A stretch of DNA of 64,000 nt from Aurelia coerulea. Taxonomy: Eukaryota > Cnidaria > Scyphozoa > Semaeostomeae > Ulmaridae. Where the stretch lies: the NCBI GenBank assembly GCA_039566865.1, contig CM076949.1, forward strand, positions 21,242,501-21,306,500, read 5' to 3'. The notes under the pieces are model-generated. The model was given only the letters and a program-made list of their open reading frames with translations, made no database searches and was not told where the DNA came from. The position numbers were made by a program, and so were the translations under genes. This document shows, piece by piece, positions 46,601-56,740 of this stretch. The stretch's first letter is position 1; every line of letters starts with the position of its first letter.

Positions 46601-49237
46601 TCAATTTTCGGTGATGTCACTGAATGGATTGCTTTTCTCCGTTTACCTCCAGATCGGGTGATAAACCAAATATCAACCTTTTGCGTTGGGCAATATGGAA
46701 AGTATCAAGCACTCCGTCATCATATTTACCTCGTAAGCTTGGTCAATACTTTCGACCTTGGGCTTGATATTTGGCCGTATTGCCCTTGCAAAAAGTTAAT
46801 ATTTAGTTTATCACCCGATCTGGAGGTAAATGAAAGAAAGCAATCTACTCAGTGACATCACCAGAATTTGAATTAAAATCGAAAATTGATGCCACCCAAA
46901 GAAAGTTACTGAGGAAAGCACTTAACATAAAATGGCCAACAACAAGATCAAATATCGAGTATGACCAATTTATGAAAATGTAAATAATCAAGATTTTGAA
47001 CGTTTTCAAGATTTGAAAAAGGGCTATTATTGTTGTGTTATAGATAAACAACATTATTAACACATTTTCAATGTAAGAAAATTCAAATACGACACGAAAA
47101 ACTTTCATGCAATAGTTACTTGATTTTAAATTCTTGGAGAACAGAGAAACTGCCGTTTTCAAAGAAACCATTCAGTTTGGCCTTCTTGTGTTATAAACTA
47201 GCGCAAATTTCACATTGACTCAAACAAGGTCTTAAAATATAAGTTGTTGAAGCCTGAAAGGATAGTATCGTTTGCATGTATCAAAACTGGGACAAGTTAC
47301 ATCACAGCTCCTTCGCAGGGACTGCACAAACAGGATACAATTTTTTGTGATACCCTGTAGAAGACCTATTTTCATTTTTATGGAGAGAATTTCATCCATA
47401 AAAAATCTACAAAATCAACTTTGGTTCAGGCCCCCTACAAAAATGCTATCCATCATGATTGACAGTAAACATCCTTATTGTCTGTCACCTTGACAGGGGT
47501 GGAAAAAATGTTTTAATTTCTGGGACCAAAACGTCGTTGAAAAAACTTTCTGTGACAACAGGGTGCTCCAAACAAGGATTCACTCTTTTGCAGGTCGTGA
47601 TAGGAATACATGGGGCAGATTTTGAAGATTGGTCAGTAATCCTCAATCTCAGTTGTAAAGGATGTTTAGCGAATTTTGTTGACTTTGCGACTGATTACTT
47701 GCCAAATTATAAACAATATTTTTGTAGTCTGGAGACCACCTAAATCAACCAAACATCAATCCAATTTCTAAATACTTACTTTGAAATGCAAAGAGAAAAT
47801 TTTGAATTTTCATGCAATCTAGAATAATCAATTCTCCCTTTTTCTCGCATTTCTTTCTTTCCGGAGACCTGAAAAAATTTCTGGGACCATTGGTGCTGTG
47901 GTCCGCAATTTTTTCCACCCATGCACCTTGATTGGCTTGGCTGGAAAATTTAACAAGTTTCTTTAAAGTGAATGAATGGAGCAAAGTGGAGGTAATCTAC
48001 AAATAGGACAGACAAAATTCCTCCGCACGGTATTGTTCCTCTCACTAAATAATATCCAGGCATGTGATGAAATCATCAAATACAGTATAGTGTAATTTTA
48101 GACTTGCATATGTAGCTCTTGAGTTAGCTAATCATCTCTATCAACTAACTTTTAAGTATCTTTACAATAAGAATTGGCTGATGAAAATCCAGTTCATTAA
48201 TCATATAAAAAACCAAACATCTGCTGGCTAATAAATATAAAACTTAAAGTATGTATTGACCGTTAATGTCAAGGAAACTAAATTAGGTTTCATGCTCTAA
48301 ATGACATTGATTTATCATCATGACTTGAAAGATAACAGTTTTAAAACTCACCAGCTGCAGAGGGTATTAATCTCCCTGCATATAAATCAGTTAGGAACAA
48401 GCTGTTCACAAGAGTTGATTTTCCAAGGCCAGATTCACCTACGAAAAATGATTAAAAGCTTTGTCAAAGACAAACATGCTATATACAGGGCCTGTATAAT
48501 ACAGGGTTAAAAAAAATATAACCCACTTTTATTCAAGATTCTTCAGAAAATAATTATACTTGAATCAATGTTTGGCACAACCTTGCAATTTATCTTCATC
48601 TCAATAATATCTAGCTTGGGCACATTAATTAAATTATTTATCACTTGACTGACGTTTTAGTAACTAAAGTATAATATAATATAATATATATAATAGCAAT
48701 ATCAACTTAGGCCATTGGCCTGTACGAAAGTCTCTTCTATTTGACTTGGCCCACGTCTATTTTATGTCACTCAAACTAAAACAAATGACAAAATATGAAA
48801 ATTTGTAAAAAAGATTTATATATGGCTGGAAAGTTGCTATACATTTGAACAGGCAAAAACTCATCTCTTTTATCTTATCAACTTTAATAAATGTATCTTA
48901 TGGGAGTAAATTGTCAAGTGCCTGTTTTTGTTTTGTTTCTCACAGCGCCTGAACTGTGCCCCTTGAAAATCATGGAGGGCACCTTGAAAATCAGTCACTA
49001 GGCACGAGGGTCATCTTCCTTAACAAATTGAAATGTGGAAGTTAAAATATGCAACTTACTGCAAATTTGTTTAGATTTAAGCTAAAATCAGCCTACATTG
49101 TATGATGATGAAAAAACAGTGGAAACTTAACATGAAATAAACTTACCAACAACCATCAGAGTAAACTCAAATCCTCTTTTGACGGTTTTTCTGTGAACTT
49201 GATTTGGAAGATTTGCAAATCCAACATAAGAAGACAT
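34685..49237 (-). CDS. SEPT2-like: septin, septin-2 group (complete coding region)
   Basis: GTP-binding cytoskeletal protein that assembles into hetero-oligomeric filaments. Exons on the minus strand: 49237-49147, 48438-48352, 44113-43990, 42899-42765, 41896-41779, 39729-39628, 38579-38483, 36991-36943, 36284-36180, 35747-35690, 34747-34685. They total 1029 nt including the TAA stop at 34687-34685, i.e. 342 residues, and every splice phase agrees. Visible marks: polybasic start of the septin core ([18 protein letters not shown]), G1 P-loop GESGLGKS, G3 DTPGFGD, G4 GKAD (AKAD is commoner), septin unique element around [19 protein letters not shown], and a short C-terminal coiled coil ([20 protein letters not shown]) typical of the septin-2 group. 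Length is close to the usual ~360 residues, with a shorter N-terminus. The ATG exon is preceded by a good acceptor (TATTTTCAG) at 49257-49256, so the 5' UTR is probably spliced. A GTAAGT lies just after the stop, so a 3' UTR intron is possible. Confidence 0.96.
35300..35455 (+). repeat. LINE 3'-tail fragment with A-rich end
   Basis: Same 3' UTR family as 46080-46310 (GGTATCGTCC...TTTTGTAAGTAGCGTA...TGTAACTTCTTAATGG) and ends in an AAAAAAAAAGAAAAAAA tract. Confidence 0.5.
36360..36640. repeat. GGGCTGG/CCTAGG palindromic repeat element
   Basis: AGGAGGGCTGG, GCCCTCCTAGGCGGGCTGG and CTAGCCCTCCTAGAAGGGCTAG recur in both orientations. A related, larger element lies at 39959-41488. Confidence 0.55.
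37640..37935. repeat. foldback repeat related to the 21.8-kb segment
   Basis: Arms GTAGGCAGAAACAC and TTTTACCAATATTTCGTCCT pair with their complements around 37785. The single arm GGCAGGACGAAATATTGG..GTGTTTCTGCC also occurs within both tandem duplicates near 21.8 and 23.0 kb. Confidence 0.6.
38636..39200. mobile_element. family B MITE copy 4, right end lost, interrupted
   Basis: Starts AGCATGTATTTCAAATCTTT; the right terminus is missing. It begins 57 bp upstream (transcript sense) of septin exon 38579-38483. Confidence 0.6.
38856..39044. mobile_element. 189-bp MITE nested in family B copy 4 (9-bp TSD)
   Basis: TSD CAGTATGGT at 38847-38855 and 39045-39053; ends AGATTTGCC..AGTCTATC and complement. 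Confidence 0.75.
39845..39930 (+). mobile_element. tRNA-Ser/Leu-like SINE head
   Basis: A-box-like TGGCCGAGCGGCT and B-box-like GGTCAAACTCC with variable-arm-like sequence between, in an intron of the septin gene. Too diverged for a working tRNA gene. Confidence 0.45.
39959..41488. mobile_element. about 1.5-kb element with GCCGAT-type inverted ends
   Basis: Ends GCCGATTATATGAGAG..TTCAGC and GCTGAAACTCTCATATGATCGGC. It contains tandem AAGCTGCAATTTCAGCCC units near 40080-40160 and probably nested elements. TSD not clear. Confidence 0.5.
42010..42230. repeat. dispersed repeat (also 44385-44575, opposite orientation in part)
   Basis: Both share CAGTTACTGGTGAGTTA.TAACTTATTTCTTTCC; the 42-kb copy ends GTTTTGTTGCGTTTATGGGT and the 44-kb copy starts with its complement. 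Confidence 0.5.
42255..42499. mobile_element. 245-bp inverted-repeat MITE
   Basis: Ends TGAAACCCAGGTA and TACCTGGGTTTCA; inner arms GTGCATTCCAGAAATTGTTT and complement. Confidence 0.65.
43087..43184 (+). repeat. 33-bp tandem repeat, three units
   Basis: ATGATGCTTATCAACTCAGG followed by TGAAGTGTCTGAY, repeated every 33 bp with few changes. Confidence 0.9.
45294..45411. repeat. small inverted repeat
   Basis: TCTCAAATTAGATGTCACCTG pairs with CAGGTGACATCTCATTTGAGA; outer motif AGTCTGTCTCAAAT recurs complemented near 35270. Confidence 0.6.
45416..45796. mobile_element. inverted-repeat element with repeated GCCGTATTC units
   Basis: Ends AGACCCCGTTTACACTATGC and complement; CCGTTTACACTATGCCGG recurs inside in both orientations, suggesting a rearranged or double copy. 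Confidence 0.65.
45797..46310 (+). pseudogene. LINE 3' end: ORF2 C-terminus, 3' UTR and A-rich tail
   Basis: Translation includes [20 protein letters not shown] and [10 protein letters not shown], like the last residues of a non-LTR ORF2, followed by about 250 bp of 3' UTR and an A-rich tail. Inserted on the plus strand in the septin gene, opposite to transcription. Confidence 0.5.
46335..46965. pseudogene. two RTE-like LINE tails in head-to-head inversion
   Basis: The minus strand at 46335-46640 encodes [28 protein letters not shown] and [11 protein letters not shown]. The plus strand at 46840-46960 encodes [18 protein letters not shown], the same region. Arms of about 170 bp pair around a centre near 46740. 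The IRWP..ISN..L..RWFGH motif belongs to RTE-type LINE C-termini. Confidence 0.6.
47968..48090 (+). repeat. dispersed direct repeat (second copy 50372-50495)
   Basis: Both read AAAGTGAATGAAYGGAGC, then TATTGTTCCTCT and GAAATCATCAAATACA in the same order. No known family recognised. Confidence 0.6.
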
Positions 49238-51332
49238 CTTTACACTGACTGATATCTGAAAATATCAATTTGCAATAATTCAGCACTTGTGAAAAGGCAT
49301 AAGCAAGTCAACTAGAAGAGGTTTACATTTATAAATGATCAGTTCTATATATAAAAGAACTATTGACCACTGGAATTTAATATTGCTAATGTCAACTAAG
49401 GACAGTATAGAACAAATCCCATTCACATAACATACTTTGCATGACCATTGGTAATTGGTTAGAATGTGGTATCTAATTTAAATGATAAGCATGTGGGCAC
49501 AGAGTCAAATACTTTGTACAATTACAAGACTGAAAGAATATGTCTTCACTTAAATCTTTATAAGAAACTTTGCTCTGGTATTTGCAGCATGGTTTCTTAA
49601 CTTCATGCCCAATTCTTCTTGTTATATAAATGTTATACATGCAGTCATTTTTTTAAACAGGGCTGGGGTGCACACAACCCTCACCCCTACTAGGGCTGTC
49701 ACAGATAGTATTTATGGTTGGCAGATGTATGAAATATTTTCTACAATATGGAAGGGTACTCTTTCTTTGTTTTCTCTAATATCTTCCCCATTCTTGGATG
49801 TTCCAGTTGAAATTTAATGACCCAGCACGTAAATTAAGTTTGAAAACCTGGTAATTAAAATTTGATACTTTTTGTCTGCTAATCACTTCAATGTTTAAAG
49901 TCCTAGGCTATGTTATAATCCCTGCATTGTTCCAGTTTCAAGGCTAAAAACCATATTTCCTTTCACTCAACCAAGGTGTGGTCAAATCCTGTCAATGAAA
50001 TTTTGAGTGTTTTGTTTCTGGAAAGGTCAGATGAAAATGAAAGTGGCAACATTTACAAAGCAAATTGAACACTAGATCCCATACATAATTCAATTTTCTT
50101 GACAGAAACTGACCATTTTATTGCATTATGAGTGCAGATCTTGTCAATTTCCTGAAACTTTCAGGTTTCAGTTTCAATGGAAAGATTCTAATAAAGGGGT
50201 TCTTTGTACAATTTTGCAATTTTTGTAAATGCATAACATAGGCTAAAAACAGAAAAGAAAACAAGACTGATGATCTCCAAAGAAAACTTGACCTCTTAAT
50301 TACTGAGGAATTAGAGACCATGATGATTAGTGAGGAATTCCATCAGACCTGACTTGAAGCTTGAAGATATTAAAGTGAATGAACGGAGCTAAGAGGAGGT
50401 CATCTATAAATAGGGCATTGAAAACTCCTACGCATGTTATTGTTCCTCTTGCTAAACAATATCCATGATCGTCTCGAAATCATCAAATACAATAGGCTAA
50501 TAATAGAATACCCAGACTCCTTCCGCGCGGGGCTTTTATATCCGTTGATTCTCTTTAAAAGAAACTGACATTTTGATGAAAGTTGGGATACTATTCGAGA
50601 GTTTAGCACCATAACACTTTGTATTTTTAAGCAAATTTCTTTGAGAAAATGAGTAAATCTACAACAAGAAAAGTAGCATCATTTTGTTTCAAAAGGTATT
50701 GTTTTGTGAAAGAGTATTATGTCCCTTGCAAGGAGTGATGGAGTTTATTTGAAGTGGCAGAAATGTTAATTTCTTAAATCAAAGTCATACCTGCAAGCCT
50801 TCTTCAAGTTTAAAGTTCTTTCAAAAATTGTTGTCTTTGTCTCGAGTTTCAGATGGGGGGGGGGGCTCTCTCTTGGTTAATTCATCTATTAGAGAGTTCC
50901 TCCTTAGATAAATATCTTCAAATACATAAATGTCTTGTAATGTTTTCCTACTAAGTTAGATTATTCATTTAGTGTATGTGCAAGTATTTTGTTGTTGTGT
51001 AGCATGTTTTATTGTCTTATTTATTTCAAGTTAGGGAATGTTGTATTTATATTGAAATGTATTTAGGTAATTTGTCAATGAAAACTGAAACTGGATTAGG
51101 TTGGATTCCCGATTTTTTTTAAGTTGAGCTACCACCTCTTCTTCTACAGTACATTTGATCATCCCCTAAATTCCATGGTTTACTCTAACATTCTTAAATA
51201 ATTCCACATCTTAGTTTCTAACAAAAAGAATTGAGAAAGGCTTGATCCAGACATCCAGAAAACCTGTCTATGGAGATCAAATCACTGCCACCTGGGCTCA
51301 ATGATCGGAGGACCCGGGACCGTTACACTTAC

Positions 51333-51650
51333 CTTACATGTCAATAAGTGCAGATGATATCAACACCGCAATTTGCCTTTCCAAATTAACGGGCCCTTAA
51401 AACCAAAGATTTGTTCCCAGATGTGCTAAATAATCTCAATTGCAGCGTGGATCGAGCAGATAGTGATATTAACGATGTGATCAACTGTCGTTTTGGTTGG
51501 CAAACATGGCTACACCATTTGCCATCACCGAGCCCGCCTTGTTTGTTGGGCCTAAAATATCGGAGCCCCATTCTGCACCCACCCAGATCACACCCGTTTA
51601 CAGCTACTGCATCCCGCTAAATCTCCTCAAAGTACGCTTCAGATTATTTA
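51333..51650 (-). promoter_or_regulatory. possible non-coding first exon / promoter region of the septin gene
   Basis: On the minus strand a consensus donor (AG|GTAAGTG) follows position 51333, in a stretch visibly less AT-rich than its surroundings. If joined to the acceptor before 49255, the frame of the septin ATG is closed by an upstream TGA and no earlier ATG appears, consistent with a 5' UTR exon. No TATA box is evident. Inferred from position and splice signals only. Confidence 0.28.
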
Positions 51651-51848
51651 TATATCAACGCCAAAAATGAGATAGTTAAATAGCCATTAAATAACTCATA
51701 CCTGCCAAAATATTTACGTTTCTTCGAAGGGACTGTCTTCCTCGCCTTTCTTGCGGATGTGTGATTCACAAAATGAGCTATGGTTTGGGAGCAGTGTTTG
51801 GGAGGGATAATGTTGTTGTTGTTGTCGCAGTATTGGATTGTGGAAAAC

Positions 51849-53355
51849 TATAGAACGCCGTTTGCACAAAAATGACATAAACATAGTTTATGTTACATAA
51901 ACTATGTTTATGTGCACATAAACTCAGTTTATGTAACATAAACATAGTTTATGTGCACATAAACATAGTTTATGTACATAAACTATGTTTATGTGCACAA
52001 AAATGGACATAAACTATGTTTATGTACATAAACTATGTTTATGTGCACATAAACATAGTTTATGTACATAAACATAGTTTATGTCCATTTTTGTGCAAAC
52101 GGCGTGGTGCCCATTGTTCTGAGACGCGTCTAAATTATTCCCTGAGGATCAGTTTGCAAATTACGGCACTCTTTCTTGTGAATGCTTGGGAGAATTTAGA
52201 GTGAAGTCGGTTAACACGTTCCTCATAAAAGAAGGGAAAGACAGCATGCGCCGCGTCAATCTTGCACAGATTTGTTTCGAATATTGTTGGAAAGTATGGA
52301 AATTACGTTTTATTTGTCTTTGCGTTTTCGGGCCTAAATAAATTATGATTAACGGTAAAATTAATTCTATGAATACTATGAAGCTAAACAAGGAGTCTTG
52401 TTCGCGAAGAATTAGGCCCAAAGTTAAGAAATCGAAATACAAAGTTCAGAGCCCAGGGGGTGGGGTGCCCGTAAAAAATTCGTGACGACATAAAAAATTG
52501 CCAAAACTATTTGAGAGCTTAGTCTACTTAACCCTTTTGCAAAAGTGTTCACAATAGATTATATTTGATTCTGCAATAGGGTTTACAAGAAGTCTGAAAC
52601 ATAGATTTTTATTTTTAATGTTGAAAAAGCGTTTCATGATTCAGTTTTTTAATTTTTTTTTAACGTTTGGTAACCATTATGAATTCGCAAAATTTGCACA
52701 TCTCAAGATAAAATTTTCAATCGACTTTTTTACTACATATTCTGCAAGGTTCAATCTTTCAAACAAAACAAAGATCATGAAAATCGAGTGAGTGCAAGCT
52801 AAGAAATTTGAATTTGAAATTTAGTGCTATTTTGTGCCCTTACCGTGCAAAGAAAGAGGCTTAAAGTACACTTTGTATGCCTAACTTGAAATAATACCTC
52901 AGGCTACGTTTAACAGTAGAAAAGTTTGTGTTGTACAATTCTGATATTTTCATTTTTTGGCATTAATTACACTAAAATGGAAATCTGGGTCACAGTGCAC
53001 AGGTGTTCTGAATGCGATAAACCCGCTATTATTACCGACGTGACGCTACAGGGACTCATTATGACTATGATTATGACGCCTTCTAGAACAATGACAATGA
53101 CGCCGTTTGCACAAAAATGGACATAAACTATGTTTATGTACATAAACTATGTTTATGTGCACATAAACATAGTTTATGTACATAAACTAGGTTTATGTGC
53201 ACAAAATTGGACATAAACTATGTTTATGTACATAAACTATGTTTATGTGCACATAAACACAGTTTATGTACATAAACATAGTTTATGTGCACATAAACAT
53301 AGTTTATGTAACATAAACTATGTTTGTGTCATTTTTGTGCAAACGGCGTTCCATA
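51849..53355. mobile_element. 1.5-kb element with 272-bp palindrome-rich inverted arms
   Basis: Left arm 51849-52120 and right arm 53085-53355 are inverted copies: TATRGAACGCCGTTTGCAC outside and AGAACAATG inside. TSD GAAAAC at 51843-51848 and 53356-53361. The arms consist of alternating CATAAACTATG/CATAGTTTATG palindromes. The 0.96-kb core has no recognisable gene. Confidence 0.7.
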
Positions 53356-53429
53356 GAAAACTTAAATTCATTCTTTGTTTGAGAATGAAATTCATGAAAT
53401 GAAAGAAAGGAAATTAAAAATTAGTCGCT

Positions 53430-53670
53430 GGTATGTGGTCGATGGTATGTGCTTTTGTTGCTCGGTGGTCGATGGTTATCATGGTCGATGGTCAGTGACA
53501 GTTATGGTCGGTGGTAAGTGGTTTTATTGGTCAGTGGTCGGTTGTTTTCATGGTCAGTGGTCGGTGGTGTTGGTCGGTGGTTGGTGGTCGATGGTACTGA
53601 TCGATGGTCGATTTGGTCGGTGGTAGGTTTGTTCGGTGGTATGTGGGCGATGCGCTGTGGTCGGTGGTAT
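53430..53670 (+). repeat. degenerate GGTCGRTGGT tandem repeat
   Basis: About 20 imperfect 10-bp units (GGTCGGTGGT, GGTCGATGGT). Open frames here are repeat artefacts. Confidence 0.85.
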
Positions 53671-54204
53671 AGTTTTACACCACACTACACGTATTTTTTT
53701 GGTAAGAAACTGCCCATAAGAAACTCAACTCTCAGATCGCCAGAAATTTAAGAAACTACAGTACTGGGAGAATATAAGTTAAGAAACCATGTTTTTTGAT
53801 AAAGAAAATCCTTCACATATTTCTACTTTACTTTCACTTGTTTCCTGTTTCCTGTTTTATGTTACTCGTGAAGTACTTGAGTCATGTCTAAACGTTGGAA
53901 AGGCTTAAAAAATGGTTTCGAAATGTTCACGAGGGCACAGGTAGTGAACATAAAGATTGTTATGGAGCCTCTAAGAAACTCGTAAGAAACTCTGAGTACT
54001 CAAGTTCTGATAATCTTAAGAAACTTTCAGTACTGGTCCAAATTCTTAGTTTCTTATCAAAAAATACATGTATACCGGGTGACACAAAAAAACTTCACGA
54101 GCTAGATTATAATTCATAACTAACTCTCTGAAATCAAAAGTTATTGACAAATGCTTCTGTACAACAGTTTAGTTGAAAAGCATTGCTATCTTTTGAGGAG
54201 CTAC

Positions 54205-54800
54205 CCCGGCACCTGCACCCCTATTATCTGGTGTATATCATGCTTGTCCATAGAATCTACTTCATACCTCCTATCTCTGACGGAACCTTTCAAATTAACC
54301 CCTTTTCTCCGATTCTATGGGAAAATATAACCCCTTTTTCATACAATCACTGACATCCCTGAAATGGTGAATACATTCCAAATTTAACACTAAAGCTGAG
54401 CACCCTGACATTGGTCAGTAGATAAGATGAGGGAATATGAATAAATGATCATGAACTGAATAGGAACTAATATCATTACAGTACAGTTTCAATACAGCAC
54501 ATTACAATACATAGATCTGGTCTGATACTGAGTGATCTAAATTCGATTTATGCATGCTGAAAGTGCTTAAATCATTCCGGTACAATGTTACAGTTGAGTT
54601 ATGCTTGAAATTTACCTTAGTGATAGAATGATTAATGATAAATTTGGTAGCCTATTCCTGGGAATCTCTGATTAATTTTCAAAAATATGACCCCTATTTT
54701 TGAATTCTATGTCCTAGATAGGATTTGAATCTATACCCCTTTCTCAGAGAAAAAATGGACAAGCATGAGGTCAAAAAATAACTAAAGTGCGGGTGCCGGG
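54205..54800. mobile_element. family P element copy 3 (8-bp TSD)
   Basis: TSD GGAGCTAC at 54197-54204 and 54801-54808; ends CCCGGCACCTGCACCC and GCGGGTGCCGGG. Confidence 0.75.
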
Positions 54801-54842
54801 GGAGCTACATGGTCCGGCGTTGGTATGATTGTTGGTGCTCCA

Positions 54843-55054
54843 TTTCCCCAATTTGATGACGTCACATCCTCAAATGAGTTGAAACGTAAGATACGCTGCA
54901 ATTTTCAAAAATACTCAAAATTTTCTGAAAAGTCCAACGGTAGAATCATAGATAAGTATCTATAGTTTCTTCCAAGCCATTCAATCAGAAAAAATAGGTC
55001 ATCGAATTTTACACCCACCTTTTTACGCCGAGATAAAGATTTGGAACCTATGCT
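54843..55054. mobile_element. family B right half
   Basis: Matches the last 210 bp of the 6630-7144 copy, ending GGAACCTATGCT; the satellite starts directly after it. Confidence 0.6.
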
Positions 55055-56505
55055 AGTGTATCGGAACTTCTTTTTCCCGCCATTATTTTCCGTCATTCCC
55101 TTGCGAAATTTCGTATGACGTCTCCGTTGACGTTATCAAGTTCATATATTTTTCCTGGATCTTTACACATCTTCCAGACACCTTTGAATTATGAGTGGTG
55201 TATCGTACTTCTTTTTCCCACCATTATTTTCCGTCATTCCCTTGCGAAATTTCGTATGACGTCTCCGTTGACGTTATCGCGTTCATACATTTTCCTGGAT
55301 CTTTACACATCTTCCAGACACCTTTCACTTATGAGTGGTGTATCGTACTTCTTTTTCCCGCCATTATTTTCCGTCATTCCCTTGCGAAGTTTCGTATGAC
55401 GTCTCCGTTGACGTTATCGCGTTCATACATTTTTCCTGGATGTTTACATATCTTCCAGATACCTTTGAATTATGAGTGGTGTATCTGGGTGTATCGTACT
55501 TCTTTTTCCCGCCATTATTTTCCGTCATTCCCTTGCGAAATTTCGTATGACGTCTCCGTTGACGTTTTCAAGTTCATACATTTTTCCTGGATCTTTACAC
55601 ATCTTCCAGATACCTTTGAATTATGAGTGGTGTATCGTACTTCTTTTTCCCGCCATTATTTTCCGTCATTCCCTTGCGAAATTTCGTATGACGTCTCCGT
55701 TGACGTTATCAAGTTCATACATTTTTCCTGGATCTTTACACATCTTCCAGACACCTTTCAATTATGAGTGGTGTATCGTACTTCTTTTTCCCACCATTAT
55801 TTTTCCGTCATTTCCTTGCGAAGTTTCGTATGACGTCTCCGTTGACGTTATCGCGTTCATACATTTTCCTGGATCTTTACACATCTTCCAGACTACCTTT
55901 CACTTATGAGTGGTGTATCGTACTTCTTTTTCCCGCCATTATTTTCCGTCATTCCCTTGCGAAGTTTCGTATGACGTCTCCGTTGACGTTATCGCGTTCA
56001 TACATTTTTCCTGGATGTTTACATATCTTCCAGATACCTTTGAATTATGAGTGGTGTATCGTACTTCTTTTTCCCGCCATTATTTTCTGTCATTCCCTTG
56101 CGAAATTTCGTATGACGTCTCCGTTGACGTTTTCAAGTTCATACATTTTTCCTGGATCTTTACATATCTTCCAGATACCTTTGAATTATGAGTGGTGTAT
56201 CGTACTTCTTTTTCCCGCCATTATTTTCCGTCATTCCCTTGCGAAATTTCGTATGACGTCTCCGTTGACGTTATCAAGTTCATGCATTTTTCCTGGATCT
56301 TTACACATCTTCCAGACACCTTTAAATTATGAGTGGTGTATCGTACTTCTTTTGCCCGCCATTATTTTCCGTCATTCCCTTGCGAAATTTCGTATGACCA
56401 AATATCACAAAGAACTAGTTCTTTATCATATCTTGGTATGACGTATCCGTTGACGTCATCGTGTTCATACATTTCTCCTGGATCTTTTCACGTCTTCCAA
56501 TCAGA
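55054..56505 (+). repeat. tandem satellite, 140-142-bp unit, about 10 copies
   Basis: The landmark ATGAGTGGTGTATCG recurs near 55192, 55332, 55472, 55623, 55763, 55905, 56047, 56188 and 56329, so the unit is 140-142 bp; one unit carries a 10-bp insertion. Each unit contains TATGACGTCTCC and GTTGACGTTATC. Long frames stay open across it only because the unit is close to 3x47; the translation is low-complexity and not protein-like. The array ends about 240 bp before the SLCO-like start. Confidence 0.95.
56451..56458 (+). promoter_or_regulatory. perfect palindromic CRE (TGACGTCA)
   Basis: A full consensus CREB/ATF site sits in the last, diverged unit of the satellite, 283-290 bp before the SLCO-like ATG. 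Every upstream unit has two related half-sites (TGACGTCT and TGACGTTA). Function is inferred from the motif only. Confidence 0.4.
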
Positions 56506-56649
56506 GGCTCTTCCAATCCAATGATTACCATCCAAAAAAACCCAATTCAAAGATAACTTGGCATCCCGGCCCGGCATTTTGAGTGAAATAATCGCCATCA
56601 TTATACAGGACGACGGGTCAGAGGGCGAAATCACATGCTAAGAAGGTGA

Positions 56650-56657
56650 TATAAATA
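56650..56657 (+). promoter_or_regulatory. TATA-like box upstream of the SLCO-like gene
   Basis: TATAAATA lies 84-91 bp before the ATG, which leaves room for a start site near 56680 and a short 5' UTR. No initiator was identified. Confidence 0.4.
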
Positions 56658-56740
56658 ACGTGTTTGAAATCTGTGTTTTGGTTTTGCCCTCACAAAAAGC
56701 TTACAAGATTTGACAAGCAAGACTTTCAACTTTCAACTTG

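Larger units (their letters stand above)
49256..56649. other. septin-SLCO divergent intergenic region
   Basis: No further gene recognised. Besides listed elements it holds a repeat at 50860-51010 (GGGGGGCTCTCTC...GAGAGTTCCTCC) that recurs at 60450-60510, and a TAAGAAACT-rich repeat at 53700-54062. Confidence 0.6.

Noticed and set aside
55195..56441. Overlapping frames of 143-225 residues
   Set aside because: They come from the 141-bp satellite, whose length is near a multiple of three. The same sequence is open in several frames and is not protein-like.
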